Shown here piece by piece: positions 34,191-42,139 of a stretch of 64,000 nucleotides of DNA. Where the stretch lies: the NCBI RefSeq assembly GCF_000421165.1, contig NZ_ATWI01000008.1:928595-992594 (forward strand), read 5' to 3'. Position numbers and translations under genes: made by a program. This DNA is from Marinobacter daepoensis DSM 16072 (GTDB taxonomy: Bacteria; Pseudomonadota; Gammaproteobacteria; Pseudomonadales; Oleiphilaceae). The notes beneath the pieces were generated by a model. The model was given only the letters and a program-made list of their open reading frames with translations. It did not search any database and was not told the DNA's origin. Positions within the stretch are counted from its first letter, which is position 1. The number at the start of each line of letters is the position of its first letter.

Positions 34191-34826
34191 ATGAACGTTT
34201 CGATGTATCGCAATCTGATTTGGTTGGTCGTAGAAAGCACCGACCTAGAGGGAATCGTTGACCACCTGAAGGGTGAAGCGGATATCACGTCCATCAGCGA
34301 TTTGGGGGCTGCCGACGATCTGCGCCTTATCTGGAGAACTTCACACCTGGTTGTCGCGGATCTTGGTGGGCTTATCTACGTTGGTGGTTGGGGTTTGCCA
34401 TTCCGGCAGTATGGTCTCAGGGATAGGATGGAAATACTGGATGAATGCCTACGCAACCTGGCAGGATTCGCCGCTAGGTTAAGCCAGAAGTTTGGGACAA
34501 CGTATGGCTTTGGCGACCATCAAGGCGGCATATACAATTTTTGGTTCATGACGGAACGCGGTCAGATAACAAGACAATACGCGGTGTATCATGATGGGCT
34601 TCAAGAATATGAGCAAAGTCACATCTCAGTGGGTGAACCAACCGAGGCAGAGGTACAAGCTGCCAACCGCTGCTATATCAACGGGTTGTCTACACATGGA
34701 TGTTATCCGGATGAAGCGGACGTTCGGGAAATAGCCACGAACTGGGTTCTTGATCCGCAGCAGTTTTCGCAACGGCTGGTCAGAGCCAAGCTGATTGAGT
34801 GGAGCCTGAAAAAGCCCGGGGCATGA
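34191..34826 (+). CDS. Cassette 6: unknown protein
   Basis: 211-aa soluble protein beginning MNVSMYRNLIWLVVES. It contains LRLIWRTSHLVVADLGGLIYVGGWGLP and a Trp/Tyr-rich middle (GIYNFWFMTERGQITRQYAVYHDG), with an acidic overall character. This style recalls SUKH- or immunity-like cassette proteins, but I recognise no family. GGGAATAG precedes the ATG. It lies 25 bases after the candidate cassette border. Confidence 0.7.
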   Translation: MNVSMYRNLIWLVVESTDLEGIVDHLKGEADITSISDLGAADDLRLIWRTSHLVVADLGGLIYVGGWGLPFRQYGLRDRMEILDECLRNLAGFAARLSQKFGTTYGFGDHQGGIYNFWFMTERGQITRQYAVYHDGLQEYEQSHISVGEPTEAEVQAANRCYINGLSTHGCYPDEADVREIATNWVLDPQQFSQRLVRAKLIEWSLKKPGA

Positions 34827-34829
34827 GAA

Positions 34830-34953
34830 CGTGAACTAAGCCGTTGACTTGGCTCTCGTCTCTACCGACGAGATATTGACGATGTCTGGAATTCGCTTGG
34901 AGAAGCCCAATAGTGCCATTCATGCGACAAGCGCATGAAGACTGGCGTTATAT
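34830..34953 (+). other. attC site 6
   Basis: About 124 bases from CGTGAAC (34830-34836) to GTTATAT (34947-34953), the latter within ACTGGCGTTATATG, a typical attC right end. An inner hairpin GCCATTCATGCG / CGCATGAAGACTGGC is visible. Left-core pairing with TTCAC at 34161 is partial. Confidence 0.52.
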
Positions 34954-34962
34954 GAGTCAAAT

Positions 34963-35607
34963 ATGAAAACTATCGAAGAATTAATTGATCAAGAAAACTC
35001 TTTTTTCGACGTGATGAAGGAATGGATTTCCGAATCTAAAAATCAGGTTACATTATTATCTCCTTCTGTTGATTGTGCTCAAGTTTTGATGGACGTGCAG
35101 GTAACCACTCGGTCGATTCTGGGTACTTTAATCTACCATACTGGTGGTGTACTGATTGACTATGGCTGGGTCAGAGTATTAGGTTCTGGTAACGAAGTAT
35201 TTCCAAGAAATGTAGTTAGTTGGAATAAAAATAGTAACGTTAACGGCCTATACCTCATCGCAGACGATGTCGCTGGTGGATTCTATGCAATTAATGGCGG
35301 TGCATTTCCTGGTGAGGTGAATACCATTTATTATTGGCCACCAGATTCAATGGAGTGGGAGTCACTTGATTTAAAATTCTCTGATTTCTTCGGATGGCTG
35401 CTCTCAGGAGACTTGGATACATTCTACGAGGGGCTCAGGTGGGAGGGGTGGAAGAAGGATCTTGAGAATATATCGACAGACCAATGTGTTTCTTTTTACC
35501 CGTTTTTATGGACTGACCAAGGCGGCTGTAACACTAGTCGTCGAGGGGTGGTGCCCATTAGTGAGGCACTATCGTTAAAGTATGATCTATTGTCTAAAAT
35601 TCAATAG
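34963..35607 (+). CDS. Cassette 7: DUF2625 family protein
   Basis: 214-aa protein whose centre matches the DUF2625 pattern: SILGTLIYHTGGVLIDYGW near residue 48, VRVLGSGNEVF, GLYLIADDVAGGFYAINGGAF and IYYWPPDSMEWESLDL. Members are stand-alone cytosolic proteins of unknown function that turn up near toxin-immunity loci. AT-rich like cassettes 1-4. It opens ten bases after the GTTATAT core, but no closing attC follows its stop, so the cassette is truncated or fused to what lies downstream. Confidence 0.82.
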   Translation: MKTIEELIDQENSFFDVMKEWISESKNQVTLLSPSVDCAQVLMDVQVTTRSILGTLIYHTGGVLIDYGWVRVLGSGNEVFPRNVVSWNKNSNVNGLYLIADDVAGGFYAINGGAFPGEVNTIYYWPPDSMEWESLDLKFSDFFGWLLSGDLDTFYEGLRWEGWKKDLENISTDQCVSFYPFLWTDQGGCNTSRRGVVPISEALSLKYDLLSKIQ

Positions 35608-35619
35608 TGTAGTGGTTCA

Positions 35620-35787
35620 ATGATTCCGGATACCAGCGAAGGTGGTAAGAACGCCACCATAGACGAGGTGTCTGACGACCAGCAAGCGAAGTTCCTCGGG
35701 GTGCTCGAAAATGCCATGGCCGAAGACCTTACGAGTATCATAAAGGCCATCAACTATTACTATGAAAATGATGCTTTTATCAACTAG
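35620..35787 (+). CDS. 55-aa hypothetical protein
   Basis: Short ORF from ATG 35620: MIPDTSEGGKNATIDEVSDD, then a helix-like KFLGVLENAMAEDLTSIIKA ending in YYYENDAFIN. A stop lies just upstream, so it cannot extend. Base composition changes here from AT-rich to G+C-rich. No clear Shine-Dalgarno. May be the tail of a lost gene that has gained a start. Confidence 0.4.
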   Translation: MIPDTSEGGKNATIDEVSDDQQAKFLGVLENAMAEDLTSIIKAINYYYENDAFIN

Positions 35788-35823
35788 CTCGGGTTTATGG
35801 CTTTAAGAAAATGCACCAGCCTC

Positions 35824-35841
35824 GGCCCGAAAAACCGGGCC
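35824..35841 (-). terminator. Possible terminator of the YqgE operon
   Basis: Six-base stem GGCCCG / CGGGCC around a C-plus-A5 loop, just past the YqgE stop on the minus strand. No U-run follows directly, so this is weak. Confidence 0.35.
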
Positions 35842-35849
35842 CGGGCTTG

Positions 35850-36434
35850 CTACCAGCTCAGAGAACGAGACTTGGCCTTACGAGGTGTTGGGTCAGAGTA
35901 TTTCATCAACGCCAACAGATCGGCGGCGCCTACGACGCTTGCATCAAACGGAATGGACTCGAGAACGTCCAATGTTGATGGGAAGTGGTGCCAAAGCGAG
36001 TGGGCGAGTTCTTGTTCCAGTTGGCGGGGCCCCCAGCCAAATGTCCCGATGCCGCAACAGGGTAGGTGGTCGGGAGTGCAGCTCTGAAATGCCTCCTGGT
36101 CGAAATTCAGGCGCAGGCAGTCATTACCGATGGTGCTTTGGTAACGCTTTGGATTGCGGCTTAGCAGCCAGGGGCGGTCCATAAACAACGGGCCGCCCGC
36201 GATCACTTTGTTCTTGGTAACCAGCCGGTCTTCAGAAAGGTTACCCAGCAATGGCAGAGTTTCGGCCAGCTCTTCCAGGCGCTTACTGTAATTCTGGTTG
36301 AGAGAAACGCCCACAGCACCTTTGTCTGAGTGTTCAATGATGTAGACCGCCTTACCGGCAATGTTTTCAAACTTGGGATTATCTGAAATAGCCGGATTGG
36401 CGATCAGCAGGCTATCGGTTAGAAATCCAGTCAT
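35850..36434 (-). CDS. YqgE/AlgH family protein
   Basis: 194-aa protein of the DUF179/AlgH family. It shows the N-terminal MTGFLTDSLLIANPAI, VYIIEHSDKGAVGVSLNQ, VIAGGPLFMDRPWLLSR and the GTFGWGPRQLEQEL segment, all typical. The family is usually a single housekeeping gene beside yqgF; here it is the third gene of a minus-strand cluster with two unknown proteins in an accessory region, so this is probably a paralogue. Function of the family remains unsettled. Confidence 0.85.
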   Translation of the reverse strand: MTGFLTDSLLIANPAISDNPKFENIAGKAVYIIEHSDKGAVGVSLNQNYSKRLEELAETLPLLGNLSEDRLVTKNKVIAGGPLFMDRPWLLSRNPKRYQSTIGNDCLRLNFDQEAFQSCTPDHLPCCGIGTFGWGPRQLEQELAHSLWHHFPSTLDVLESIPFDASVVGAADLLALMKYSDPTPRKAKSRSLSW

Positions 36435-36475
36435 AAATAACGTCCATCCATAGAGTAAAGTTGATTCATTGTGGG

Positions 36476-37018
36476 TCAGAACTCGCCGTTTTCATGCCGC
36501 TGGGCAATCTGCTTGAACAGGTCAAACAGCCCATCCTCAAACAGCCATGGGTCGCCCATTTCGAACATCTGGCAGCGGCTACGAGTTATCAGGGTACTGT
36601 GTTCGTAGCGGTTCAGGTTGTCGAAGGAATAGCCGGGTATAAACTCGCCGCCGTAGGCTGCTCCCCGGGTTACGCCGAGGACTTCACCGTCGACTGGCTC
36701 TTCGATGGTTTTAGCGCCTCGGGGCACTGCATTGGGATGATCTGGTGGCAGGAAAAACCGCTCGGTCGTATCCACAAACCAACGAGCCCCGGCGATGGGG
36801 TATTCGTATTGACGAATGGCATACTCACCAGGCTCATCATCAAACTGAATCCATTCTTTCTTAACAACAATCAAGCGTCCCTCATAAACAAAAAAATGCC
36901 AGAGCTGAGGCGAATAGGTACTTCGCGCTTGATCCAGGCTTTCTCCCACTTTGAGATAGCCCTCGGGTGGAGTGTCAGGGTCAATGAAAGGCCAGGGGGG
37001 CAATTTGGGGTAGTTCAT
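36476..37018 (-). CDS. 180-aa protein of unknown function
   Basis: Soluble protein rich in Pro and aromatic residues: MNYPKLPPWPFIDPDTPPEG, then LWHFFVYEGRLIVVKKEWIQFDDE and a C-terminal GDPWLFEDGLFDLFKQIA. Starts one base after the stop of the upstream frameshifted gene (TGAC-ATG), so translation is coupled, and ends 41 bases before YqgE. The layout (acidic, aromatic, coupled to another small orphan) is like an immunity or effector-partner protein, but I recognise no family. Confidence 0.72.
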   Translation of the reverse strand: MNYPKLPPWPFIDPDTPPEGYLKVGESLDQARSTYSPQLWHFFVYEGRLIVVKKEWIQFDDEPGEYAIRQYEYPIAGARWFVDTTERFFLPPDHPNAVPRGAKTIEEPVDGEVLGVTRGAAYGGEFIPGYSFDNLNRYEHSTLITRSRCQMFEMGDPWLFEDGLFDLFKQIAQRHENGEF

Positions 37019-37019
37019 G

Positions 37020-37545
37020 TCAATCTCCGAAATCTATTGGGATCAAATCGATCAGTTCCACATAGGCATCCAGTCCGCCCTGGCCACCGTTGGTCATGGC
37101 ATGGAAGGTCTGAGGGTTATTCTCTACCGTCAGCGTTTCCATGGCTCCGTGAATCACCTCGCCATCTCGCGAAAGCGCTGTGTGTTTGGTCAGGCCGTTG
37201 CCCAAGAAATATTGGTTCGCGCCAGTGTCAGTCTGAACATTAAAGCGTGTCCCAAATTGCTGCAGTTGGGTTGCATCGAGTCCTTGCCGAATTAAGTTCT
37301 CAGTGGTCTTTCAGGGCGCGGATCAGGCGGGGAGGCAGGTTGTCTGCCAGTACTTCGCTCCGGCGTTGGGTTGGGTCGAGGTTCTCGATAGAGACGCTGG
37401 CGGTAGTGTACGGGCTGAGTATTCGACCGACGATGTCCACCGCGCTCATCGGGTGAACGAGAGTGAGCAAGTCCTGGCGAGAACGCGGGAGGTCCGTCAC
37501 ATCCGTGAGACGGTAGCTCATAGGCTCAAATCCTTGAGTTTGCAT
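37020..37545 (-). pseudogene. Unknown gene with a one-base frameshift
   Basis: Two minus-strand frames abut: 37545-37300 (MSYRLTDVTDLPRSRQ to LPPRLIRALKDH stop) and a frame without a start that continues TTENLIRQGLDATQLQQFG to LIDLIPIDFGD stop at 37020. Removing one base from the AAA run (plus-strand TTT, 37309-37311) joins them as ...ALKTTENLI..., giving about 174 aa. Together with the tight coupling to the next gene this suggests a single gene broken by a one-base insertion, or a sequencing error. A GGAGG nine bases before ATG 37545 serves as site; ATG 37521 also has one. Family unknown. Confidence 0.6.
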
Positions 37546-37622
37546 AACAACCGGCCTCCTGGCCGGTCAATCAAGCCGCAAAAATAGCGGATTCTTACGT
37601 ATGGGGCAACCGGCTTTGTATA
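37542..37622 (+). other. Possible attC site 7
   Basis: Left GCATAAC (37542-37548) followed by AACCGGCC, and right GCAACCGGC followed by TTTGTATAC, about 81 bases apart; reversed, the right end reads GTATACAAAGCCGG against GCATAACAACCGG. An inner palindrome CCGGCCTCCTGGCCGG is at 37551-37566. Size fits the other sites, cores are weak. Confidence 0.35.
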
Positions 37623-38011
37623 CTGCTTCATCCCTTCCCATGTTCAGTATTTGATGCTGAAATTAAGACCGGGCACGGGCAATATTCGAGTTTGAGGTCT
37701 TATTCCTGGAGTGGCCTTATTGGCCAACCACTGAATGTACGGCCAGGCCCATTGCCTTACACCTTCAGCTCCGCTCCTTGTGGGCGTATGCTGCGAGGGA
37801 TAGAGCCCTTTCGAACCTTGGAAAAAGTGCCGAGTGACGAAGGCTTTCGCAATCTGAAAACGAACTGGTGCGAAACTGGGGTTGTTTCAGTCAGCGAGCA
37901 AATTGGTGATTACACGGGGCATCCGAGGTTCGCTATGGAGTACCGCTCGTAACCACGGGAGGTTGTCTGGCGTGGTCCTGGCGTCAATCGTGCTCACTTT
38001 GGAGGAAGGAC
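37623..38011. other. Gap without a supported gene
   Basis: About 390 bases before the VOC gene. One open frame, 37692-37952 plus (TTG start, ending KTNWCETGVVSVSEQ...YRS), has a protein-like second half but no Shine-Dalgarno; it may be a decayed cassette ORF. Nothing else is recognisable. Confidence 0.4.
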
Positions 38012-38422
38012 ATGGATATCAAATGCATTGCCGGGTTTGCATCGATAACCAAAGATCCCGCAGCAAGCGCTTCTCTGTATCAGCATGCACTGGGGTTACC
38101 ATTGGAGGCGATGGACGATTATCGTTTTATGGATAGGTTCCCGGGGGCGAACCACTTTGGTGTCTGGCCGCTTTCTATGGCGGCTCAGTCGTGTTTTGGG
38201 CAGGATGAATGGCCTGAAAGCGTTCCCGAGCCCACCGCCACAATTGAGTTTGAGTTGGCGGATGCTGCGGCTGTCGAGGCGGCGGTGCAAGAAATGAAAG
38301 CAAGTGGTCAGGCCTTCGTTCACGAAGCCCGCACCGAGCCGTGGGGGCAGACGGTCGCAAGGTTCATGAGCCCCGAAGGGGTGTTGATTGGCCTGAGTTA
38401 TGCCCCGTGGCTTCATGAATAA
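38012..38422 (+). CDS. VOC (glyoxalase/bleomycin-resistance) family protein
   Basis: 136-aa vicinal-oxygen-chelate protein with paired beta-alpha-beta-beta-beta modules: ITKDPAASASLYQHALGL at the N-terminus and AVEAAVQEMKASGQAFVHEA followed by VARFMSPEGVLIGLSYAP at the C-terminus. Metal ligands typical of enzymes are not clear, so it could be a binding protein. GGAGGAAGGA gives a very strong ribosome site. Lies in the accessory patch after the cassette cluster. Confidence 0.82.
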   Translation: MDIKCIAGFASITKDPAASASLYQHALGLPLEAMDDYRFMDRFPGANHFGVWPLSMAAQSCFGQDEWPESVPEPTATIEFELADAAAVEAAVQEMKASGQAFVHEARTEPWGQTVARFMSPEGVLIGLSYAPWLHE

Positions 38423-38566
38423 ACGCAGCGCCTTCCCCTGTCCAAACCGACCGGTGTTTCAAGGCGCTTGTTGCCTCGGCGATTGACCAGCTCAGAGCCG
38501 TTTGGAATGGCATAGGTCAACAGATGGGGCAGGGTAGAATCAAACGTCAGACACGAGGGAGCTCCA

Positions 38567-39004
38567 GTGACCACGAGAAGTGAATTGCTAGCCAGATTGC
38601 AGACGTTATCGGAAGCAGACCCGAGCGGCTGCCCGGTTGTGACGCTGGACGAATATTTTGTCGGGAACGACGATGAAGAATCCATTGCGCCCAATAACTG
38701 GGGCTATGGACGCCCATCTATTCAGGTAATCTATAGCCATTTCAAAGAAATAGAGAGCCGGGCCGATGTGCAGGGTGTGTATGTTGGATTGCACGATGAA
38801 TGGTCAGAGGCCCTTGAGGATGACGAGCTTTGGCCCGCTGCCGAGAATGTTCATGTGATTTCGTCGGCTCCGGAATCAGAGGTACAACTCTGGGTCGAAG
38901 GCCTGGAGGCGGATGGCGTGGGCACGGGCTGGCCTTATGGGGAGCATAAGCTCTCGCCCAAACCTGAGGATGGCCATACTGTTTACACCGTGTATTGGGA
39001 CTAA
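38567..39004 (+). CDS. Hypothetical acidic protein
   Basis: 145-aa, strongly acidic protein starting with GTG after GAGGGA. Begins TTRSELLARLQTLSEADPSG and contains VTLDEYFVGNDDEESIAPNNWG and GVYVGLHDEWSEALEDDELWP. Acidic, single-domain, orphan: the profile of an immunity-type protein, without a visible toxin. No family recognised. Confidence 0.65.
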   Translation: MTTRSELLARLQTLSEADPSGCPVVTLDEYFVGNDDEESIAPNNWGYGRPSIQVIYSHFKEIESRADVQGVYVGLHDEWSEALEDDELWPAAENVHVISSAPESEVQLWVEGLEADGVGTGWPYGEHKLSPKPEDGHTVYTVYWD

Positions 39005-39078
39005 GGTGGATTCTGGGCTTTGGCCCGACCGTCCGGAAAGCGTACTACGCACCCCACCAGGAAAATGTTCCTTTCTTT

Positions 39079-39225
39079 ATGCTTTTCATGAGTCGAAATC
39101 TGTTTGCGCTTTTGGCTCTGGAGAGCTATTCGCTGGCCACCGTTTTGTTTCCTCTGTCAGTTGGCATCGCTTGCCTGATTTTGATTATGATCATTGGCTA
39201 TCGGCGGAGGGTGGTGTGTGTTTAA
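39079..39225 (+). CDS. Small membrane protein
   Basis: 48-aa ORF: MLFMSRNLFALLALESYS then one hydrophobic helix (VLFPLSVGIACLILIMIIG) and a basic tail YRRRVVCV. AGGAAAATG lies upstream. An ATG at 39088 is an alternative. Topology with a basic C-terminus is credible for a real inner-membrane peptide. Function unknown. Confidence 0.42.
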   Translation: MLFMSRNLFALLALESYSLATVLFPLSVGIACLILIMIIGYRRRVVCV

Positions 39226-39390
39226 AGCTGTATTTGATTAGCTGAAACCAGTGCTTACAGCTACTTTCCGGCATGTTCTCTCCGCCGAAAATCGAAAGGG
39301 TTCTGCCGTAATCCGAAAGCTATGGGTACCCCACCGATCATAAACTGCTCCCTTTGTTGGTTATGAACCGGTTGCTTTCGGGGAGGTGTT

Positions 39391-40287
39391 ATGGCGATGG
39401 CTATTTCGGCAACATGGATAGGCTCCATTTCTGTCTTTTTGTGGGGAACGCTCGCACTGCTGACCAAGCTCTCCGGGGAAGGCATCCCGGAGTTTCAACT
39501 TATGGCGATGACGTTTGGCATCGCATTCATGCTGATGTGTGTTCGCTGGTTCTATGTTGGGCATAGTGGAGTCCGGTATTTGCGTCAGCCAATCCTAAGC
39601 TGGTGTATCGGCGTTGGTGGCCTTTTCGGTTACCACTTTGCTTATTTCAAGGCTATGACATTGGCTCCGGCAGTAGAGGTGAGTTTGCTTGCCTACCTCT
39701 GGCCGTTATTTATCGTTCTGATGTCGTCATTGTTGCCCGGTGAATCTTTAAGAACACAGCATGCTATGGGTGCCATTATAGCTCTCGCGGGATGTTGGTT
39801 GTTGATTGGCAGTAATAGCGGCGGTTTTACTATGGCGAATTTTAACGGCTATCTGATTGCTTTTGTTGGGGCATTAATATGGTCGTCCTATTCTGTTCTG
39901 TCCCGGTTGGTAAAAAGCGTGCCGACTGATGCTGTAGGCTGGTTCTGTGGTGTAACAGCCGTCCTGGCTTTGCTGTGTCACCTGATTTGGGAAACAACGG
40001 TGTGGCCTAAAGGGTGGCTTCAATGGTCTGCTGTGTTGGGGCTTGGTTTGGGGCCGGTCGGTATCGCATTTTTCACTTGGGATTACGGCGTTAAGCACGG
40101 CAACATCCAGTTTCTTGGGACCCTGGCTTACAGCGCTCCACTCATCTCAGTGGTGTTGCTGATCTTGGCTGGATATGGAAAAGCCACAGCCGCTGTCATG
40201 GCGGCCAGCATTCTGATTGTGCTGGGCTCCGTGGTCGCTGGTACGGCCGGGCGCCGGGCTGCTCCCGAGTCTGAAACCGTTCACTGA
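39391..40287 (+). CDS. EamA-type DMT transporter
   Basis: 298-aa drug/metabolite transporter with ten predicted membrane helices in two EamA repeats, for example VSLLAYLWPLFIVLMSSLLPGE and TLAYSAPLISVVLLILAGY. The sequence resembles YddG-type aromatic amino acid exporters (AVEVSLLAYLWPL). GGGGAGG precedes the ATG. Substrate cannot be read. Confidence 0.88.
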   Translation: MAMAISATWIGSISVFLWGTLALLTKLSGEGIPEFQLMAMTFGIAFMLMCVRWFYVGHSGVRYLRQPILSWCIGVGGLFGYHFAYFKAMTLAPAVEVSLLAYLWPLFIVLMSSLLPGESLRTQHAMGAIIALAGCWLLIGSNSGGFTMANFNGYLIAFVGALIWSSYSVLSRLVKSVPTDAVGWFCGVTAVLALLCHLIWETTVWPKGWLQWSAVLGLGLGPVGIAFFTWDYGVKHGNIQFLGTLAYSAPLISVVLLILAGYGKATAAVMAASILIVLGSVVAGTAGRRAAPESETVH

Positions 40288-40384
40288 TCACATTTTGTTC
40301 CTAAGGAAATGATAGATTGGTCGGGACGTCTATCAAGAGGTTTAACCAAAGTTGGATACCACCATCGATAAGGAGAGTTAAATC

Positions 40385-41101
40385 ATGAGGTTGATGGTTG
40401 TTGGGGGCAGTAAAGGCTTGGGGCGTGCCTTTGTTGAAGGGCTTTGTGTTGCTGGTGATGAGGTTTTTGGAGTGTCACGTCGGAAGCCCGGTGATTTGCG
40501 AGTGGGAGATTCGGTTTCTATCGATTGGATTGAGGCAGACCTGGGAAATCCGCTGGAGGCGGCAAGACAGATTGAGCAGCAAGCACCGTCGGAGCTGGAT
40601 GTGCTTATTTATAACCTCGGGATATGGGAAGAGAACGCATTCACAGATGAATACGACTTTCTGGAGGATTCTGATGAAAGCATCGTCAACATGGTGAACA
40701 CCAATATCACGGGTGCCATTTTGTTGTTAAAACGGCTGATTCCCAAACTCCTCAGCTCTGAGAGCCCCAGGTTGATACTCACGGGTTCAACATCTGGGCT
40801 CCGGCAGTGTGGGAGGCCAGAGGTTACGTTTGGTGCATCAAAGTTCGCTTTGACTGGAATTGGTGATGCTTTGCGGGAGAGCTTCCGGGAAGACCGGCTA
40901 GCGGTGACATGCTTACAGCTGGGTTATCTCAACACGGAAGACGGTCTGGACATTCCATTGCGTGAAGCCGCGCGCAGGGGCAATGGAGAGTTAGTACCTG
41001 TCCATGATGTGGTCAGCGTAGTAAAGACAATTCTTGAGATGTCTTGTGCCTCCTACGTTCGTGAGTTGGTAATACCGGCCATAGGTGATGAGCGGTTTTG
41101 A
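40385..41101 (+). CDS. SDR family oxidoreductase
   Basis: 238-aa SDR with the N-terminal MVVGGSKGLGRAFVEGL cofactor motif, DVLIYNLGIWEENAF (NNAG region), catalytic Ser in LTGSTSGLRQ and a degenerate YxxxK region: VTFGASKFALTG has Phe-Gly in place of Tyr, so catalytic ability is in doubt. AAGGAGAG before the ATG. Followed at 48 bases by the thioesterase gene. Confidence 0.82.
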   Translation: MRLMVVGGSKGLGRAFVEGLCVAGDEVFGVSRRKPGDLRVGDSVSIDWIEADLGNPLEAARQIEQQAPSELDVLIYNLGIWEENAFTDEYDFLEDSDESIVNMVNTNITGAILLLKRLIPKLLSSESPRLILTGSTSGLRQCGRPEVTFGASKFALTGIGDALRESFREDRLAVTCLQLGYLNTEDGLDIPLREAARRGNGELVPVHDVVSVVKTILEMSCASYVRELVIPAIGDERF

Positions 41102-41149
41102 GGGGAAGGATATGTGTGCTAGTTCCTTTATTTACAGAGGGTGCAAACC

Positions 41150-41560
41150 GTGAGTGAATTGTTTGAGTTTGGGAAGGGGATACTGGAGAGCCAGCCATTC
41201 AGCAGGTTGCTTGGTACAGAGCTTGAGGTTTTTGAGCCTGGTACCGCAGTGCTTGCGCTCGTCGTTCGTGATGAGTTTAAGCAGCAGCATGGGTTTGTTC
41301 ACGGAGGTGTGCTTAGTTACCTCGCAGATAATGCGTTGACTTATGCCGGTGGGTCGGTCCTGGGCGATTCGGTAACCTCTGAATATAAAATCAATTATCT
41401 GCGACCTGCGATTGGTGAAAAGCTGGTGGCCAGGGCGACAGTTGTGTCAGCGGGAAAAAATCAGGCGGTCTGTCAGTGCAGCGTTGTTGCAATTGGCACT
41501 GACGAGCGCGTTGTTGCGGTTGCGCAGGGCACGATTACGAAGGTGGTTCCCAAGGGGTAA
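41150..41560 (+). CDS. PaaI-family hotdog thioesterase
   Basis: 136-aa hotdog-fold protein. The PaaI motif HGFVHGGVLSYLADNA is central, with the helix Asp as nucleophile-type residue, followed by SEYKINYLRPAIGEKLVARA. Hydrolyses acyl-CoA thioesters in the family. GTG 41150 with AGAGG nine bases upstream is chosen; GTG 41141 is in frame. Confidence 0.85.
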   Translation: MSELFEFGKGILESQPFSRLLGTELEVFEPGTAVLALVVRDEFKQQHGFVHGGVLSYLADNALTYAGGSVLGDSVTSEYKINYLRPAIGEKLVARATVVSAGKNQAVCQCSVVAIGTDERVVAVAQGTITKVVPKG

Positions 41561-41626
41561 CTCCATCAGACGGGGTGCCGGATGTTTCCTTGCGGATGCG
41601 AATGCCACAATCTGAGAGAGGGTCAT

Positions 41627-42127
41627 TTGAGAAAGCTGCTAATGAGTGCGTGTCTGCTCGGGAAAAGGGTTCGGTACGATGGTGGGAGTCTCTCCGTGGA
41701 CGATCAGATTGTGGAGACGTGGCGGACGGAGGGCCGGATTGTGTCGGTGTGTCCGGAAGTGGAGGCCGGCATGACGATCCCGAGAACGCCTGCGGAAATT
41801 CTGGGTGGCAGTGGGGGCAACGTTCTGGATGGCGACGCTGCTGTTGTGGATAAAAGCGGCAAGGTGGTTACCGATGAGTTCATCGCCGGGGCGTCGGTTG
41901 CGCTGGAACTGTGCCAGACGTTTAATATCGACATTGCGATCCTTGCGGAATCCAGCCCTTCCTGTGGCAGTTCTGTGATTTACGATGGCGGGTTCTCTGG
42001 CACCAAAATTCCCGGAATGGGGGTTACCGCAGCCTTGTTGCGCCAGCATGGGGTTCAGGTGTTCAGTCAACATGAGATTGCCCTGGCGTATGAGGCTATG
42101 CAGCGCGCTCATGCTCATGGCCGATAA
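41627..42127 (+). CDS. DUF523 family protein
   Basis: 166-aa protein of the DUF523 (YbbK-like) family: LLMSACLLGKRVRYDGG at the start, VSVCPEVEAGMTIPRTPAEI and ILAESSPSCGSSVIYDG, with the conserved cysteines of a possible Fe-S or zinc site. TTG 41627 has GAGAGG five bases upstream; an ATG at 41642 would keep all conserved parts too. Function unknown. Confidence 0.85.
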   Translation: MRKLLMSACLLGKRVRYDGGSLSVDDQIVETWRTEGRIVSVCPEVEAGMTIPRTPAEILGGSGGNVLDGDAAVVDKSGKVVTDEFIAGASVALELCQTFNIDIAILAESSPSCGSSVIYDGGFSGTKIPGMGVTAALLRQHGVQVFSQHEIALAYEAMQRAHAHGR

Positions 42128-42139
42128 CCGGCCCCCCGC

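Larger units (their letters stand above)
27967..34953 (+). mobile_element. Integron gene-cassette cluster without integrase (CALIN-type)
   Basis: Six consecutive plus-strand units, each one ORF followed by an imperfect inverted repeat starting with an RYYYAAC-like core and ending with a GTTRRRY-like core. Unit borders: 27968-28978, 28979-30075, 30076-about 32041, about 32042-32884, 32885-about 34160, about 34161-34947; a seventh begins at 34948. The opening core of a unit complements its own closing core: GTTACAA with TTGTAAC (unit 1, 7/7), GTTATACA with TGTATAAC (unit 2, 8/8), GTTGGAT with ACCCAAC (unit 5, 6/7), and partial matches in units 3, 4 and 6. This is the rule for excisable cassettes. 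No intI or attI is visible. Confidence 0.75.

Noticed and set aside
36461..37243. 260-aa plus-strand frame opposite the unknown minus-strand gene
   Set aside because: The minus-strand gene has coupled start/stop spacing with its neighbours; the plus frame has no ribosome site and odd composition.
38404..38490. attC-like hairpin after the VOC gene (AGCGCC...GGCGCT)
   Set aside because: No RYYYAAC/GTTRRRY cores at its ends; an ordinary hairpin.
38413..38694. 93-aa minus-strand frame after the VOC gene
   Set aside because: Overlaps the start of the GTG-initiated 145-aa gene and lacks a ribosome site.
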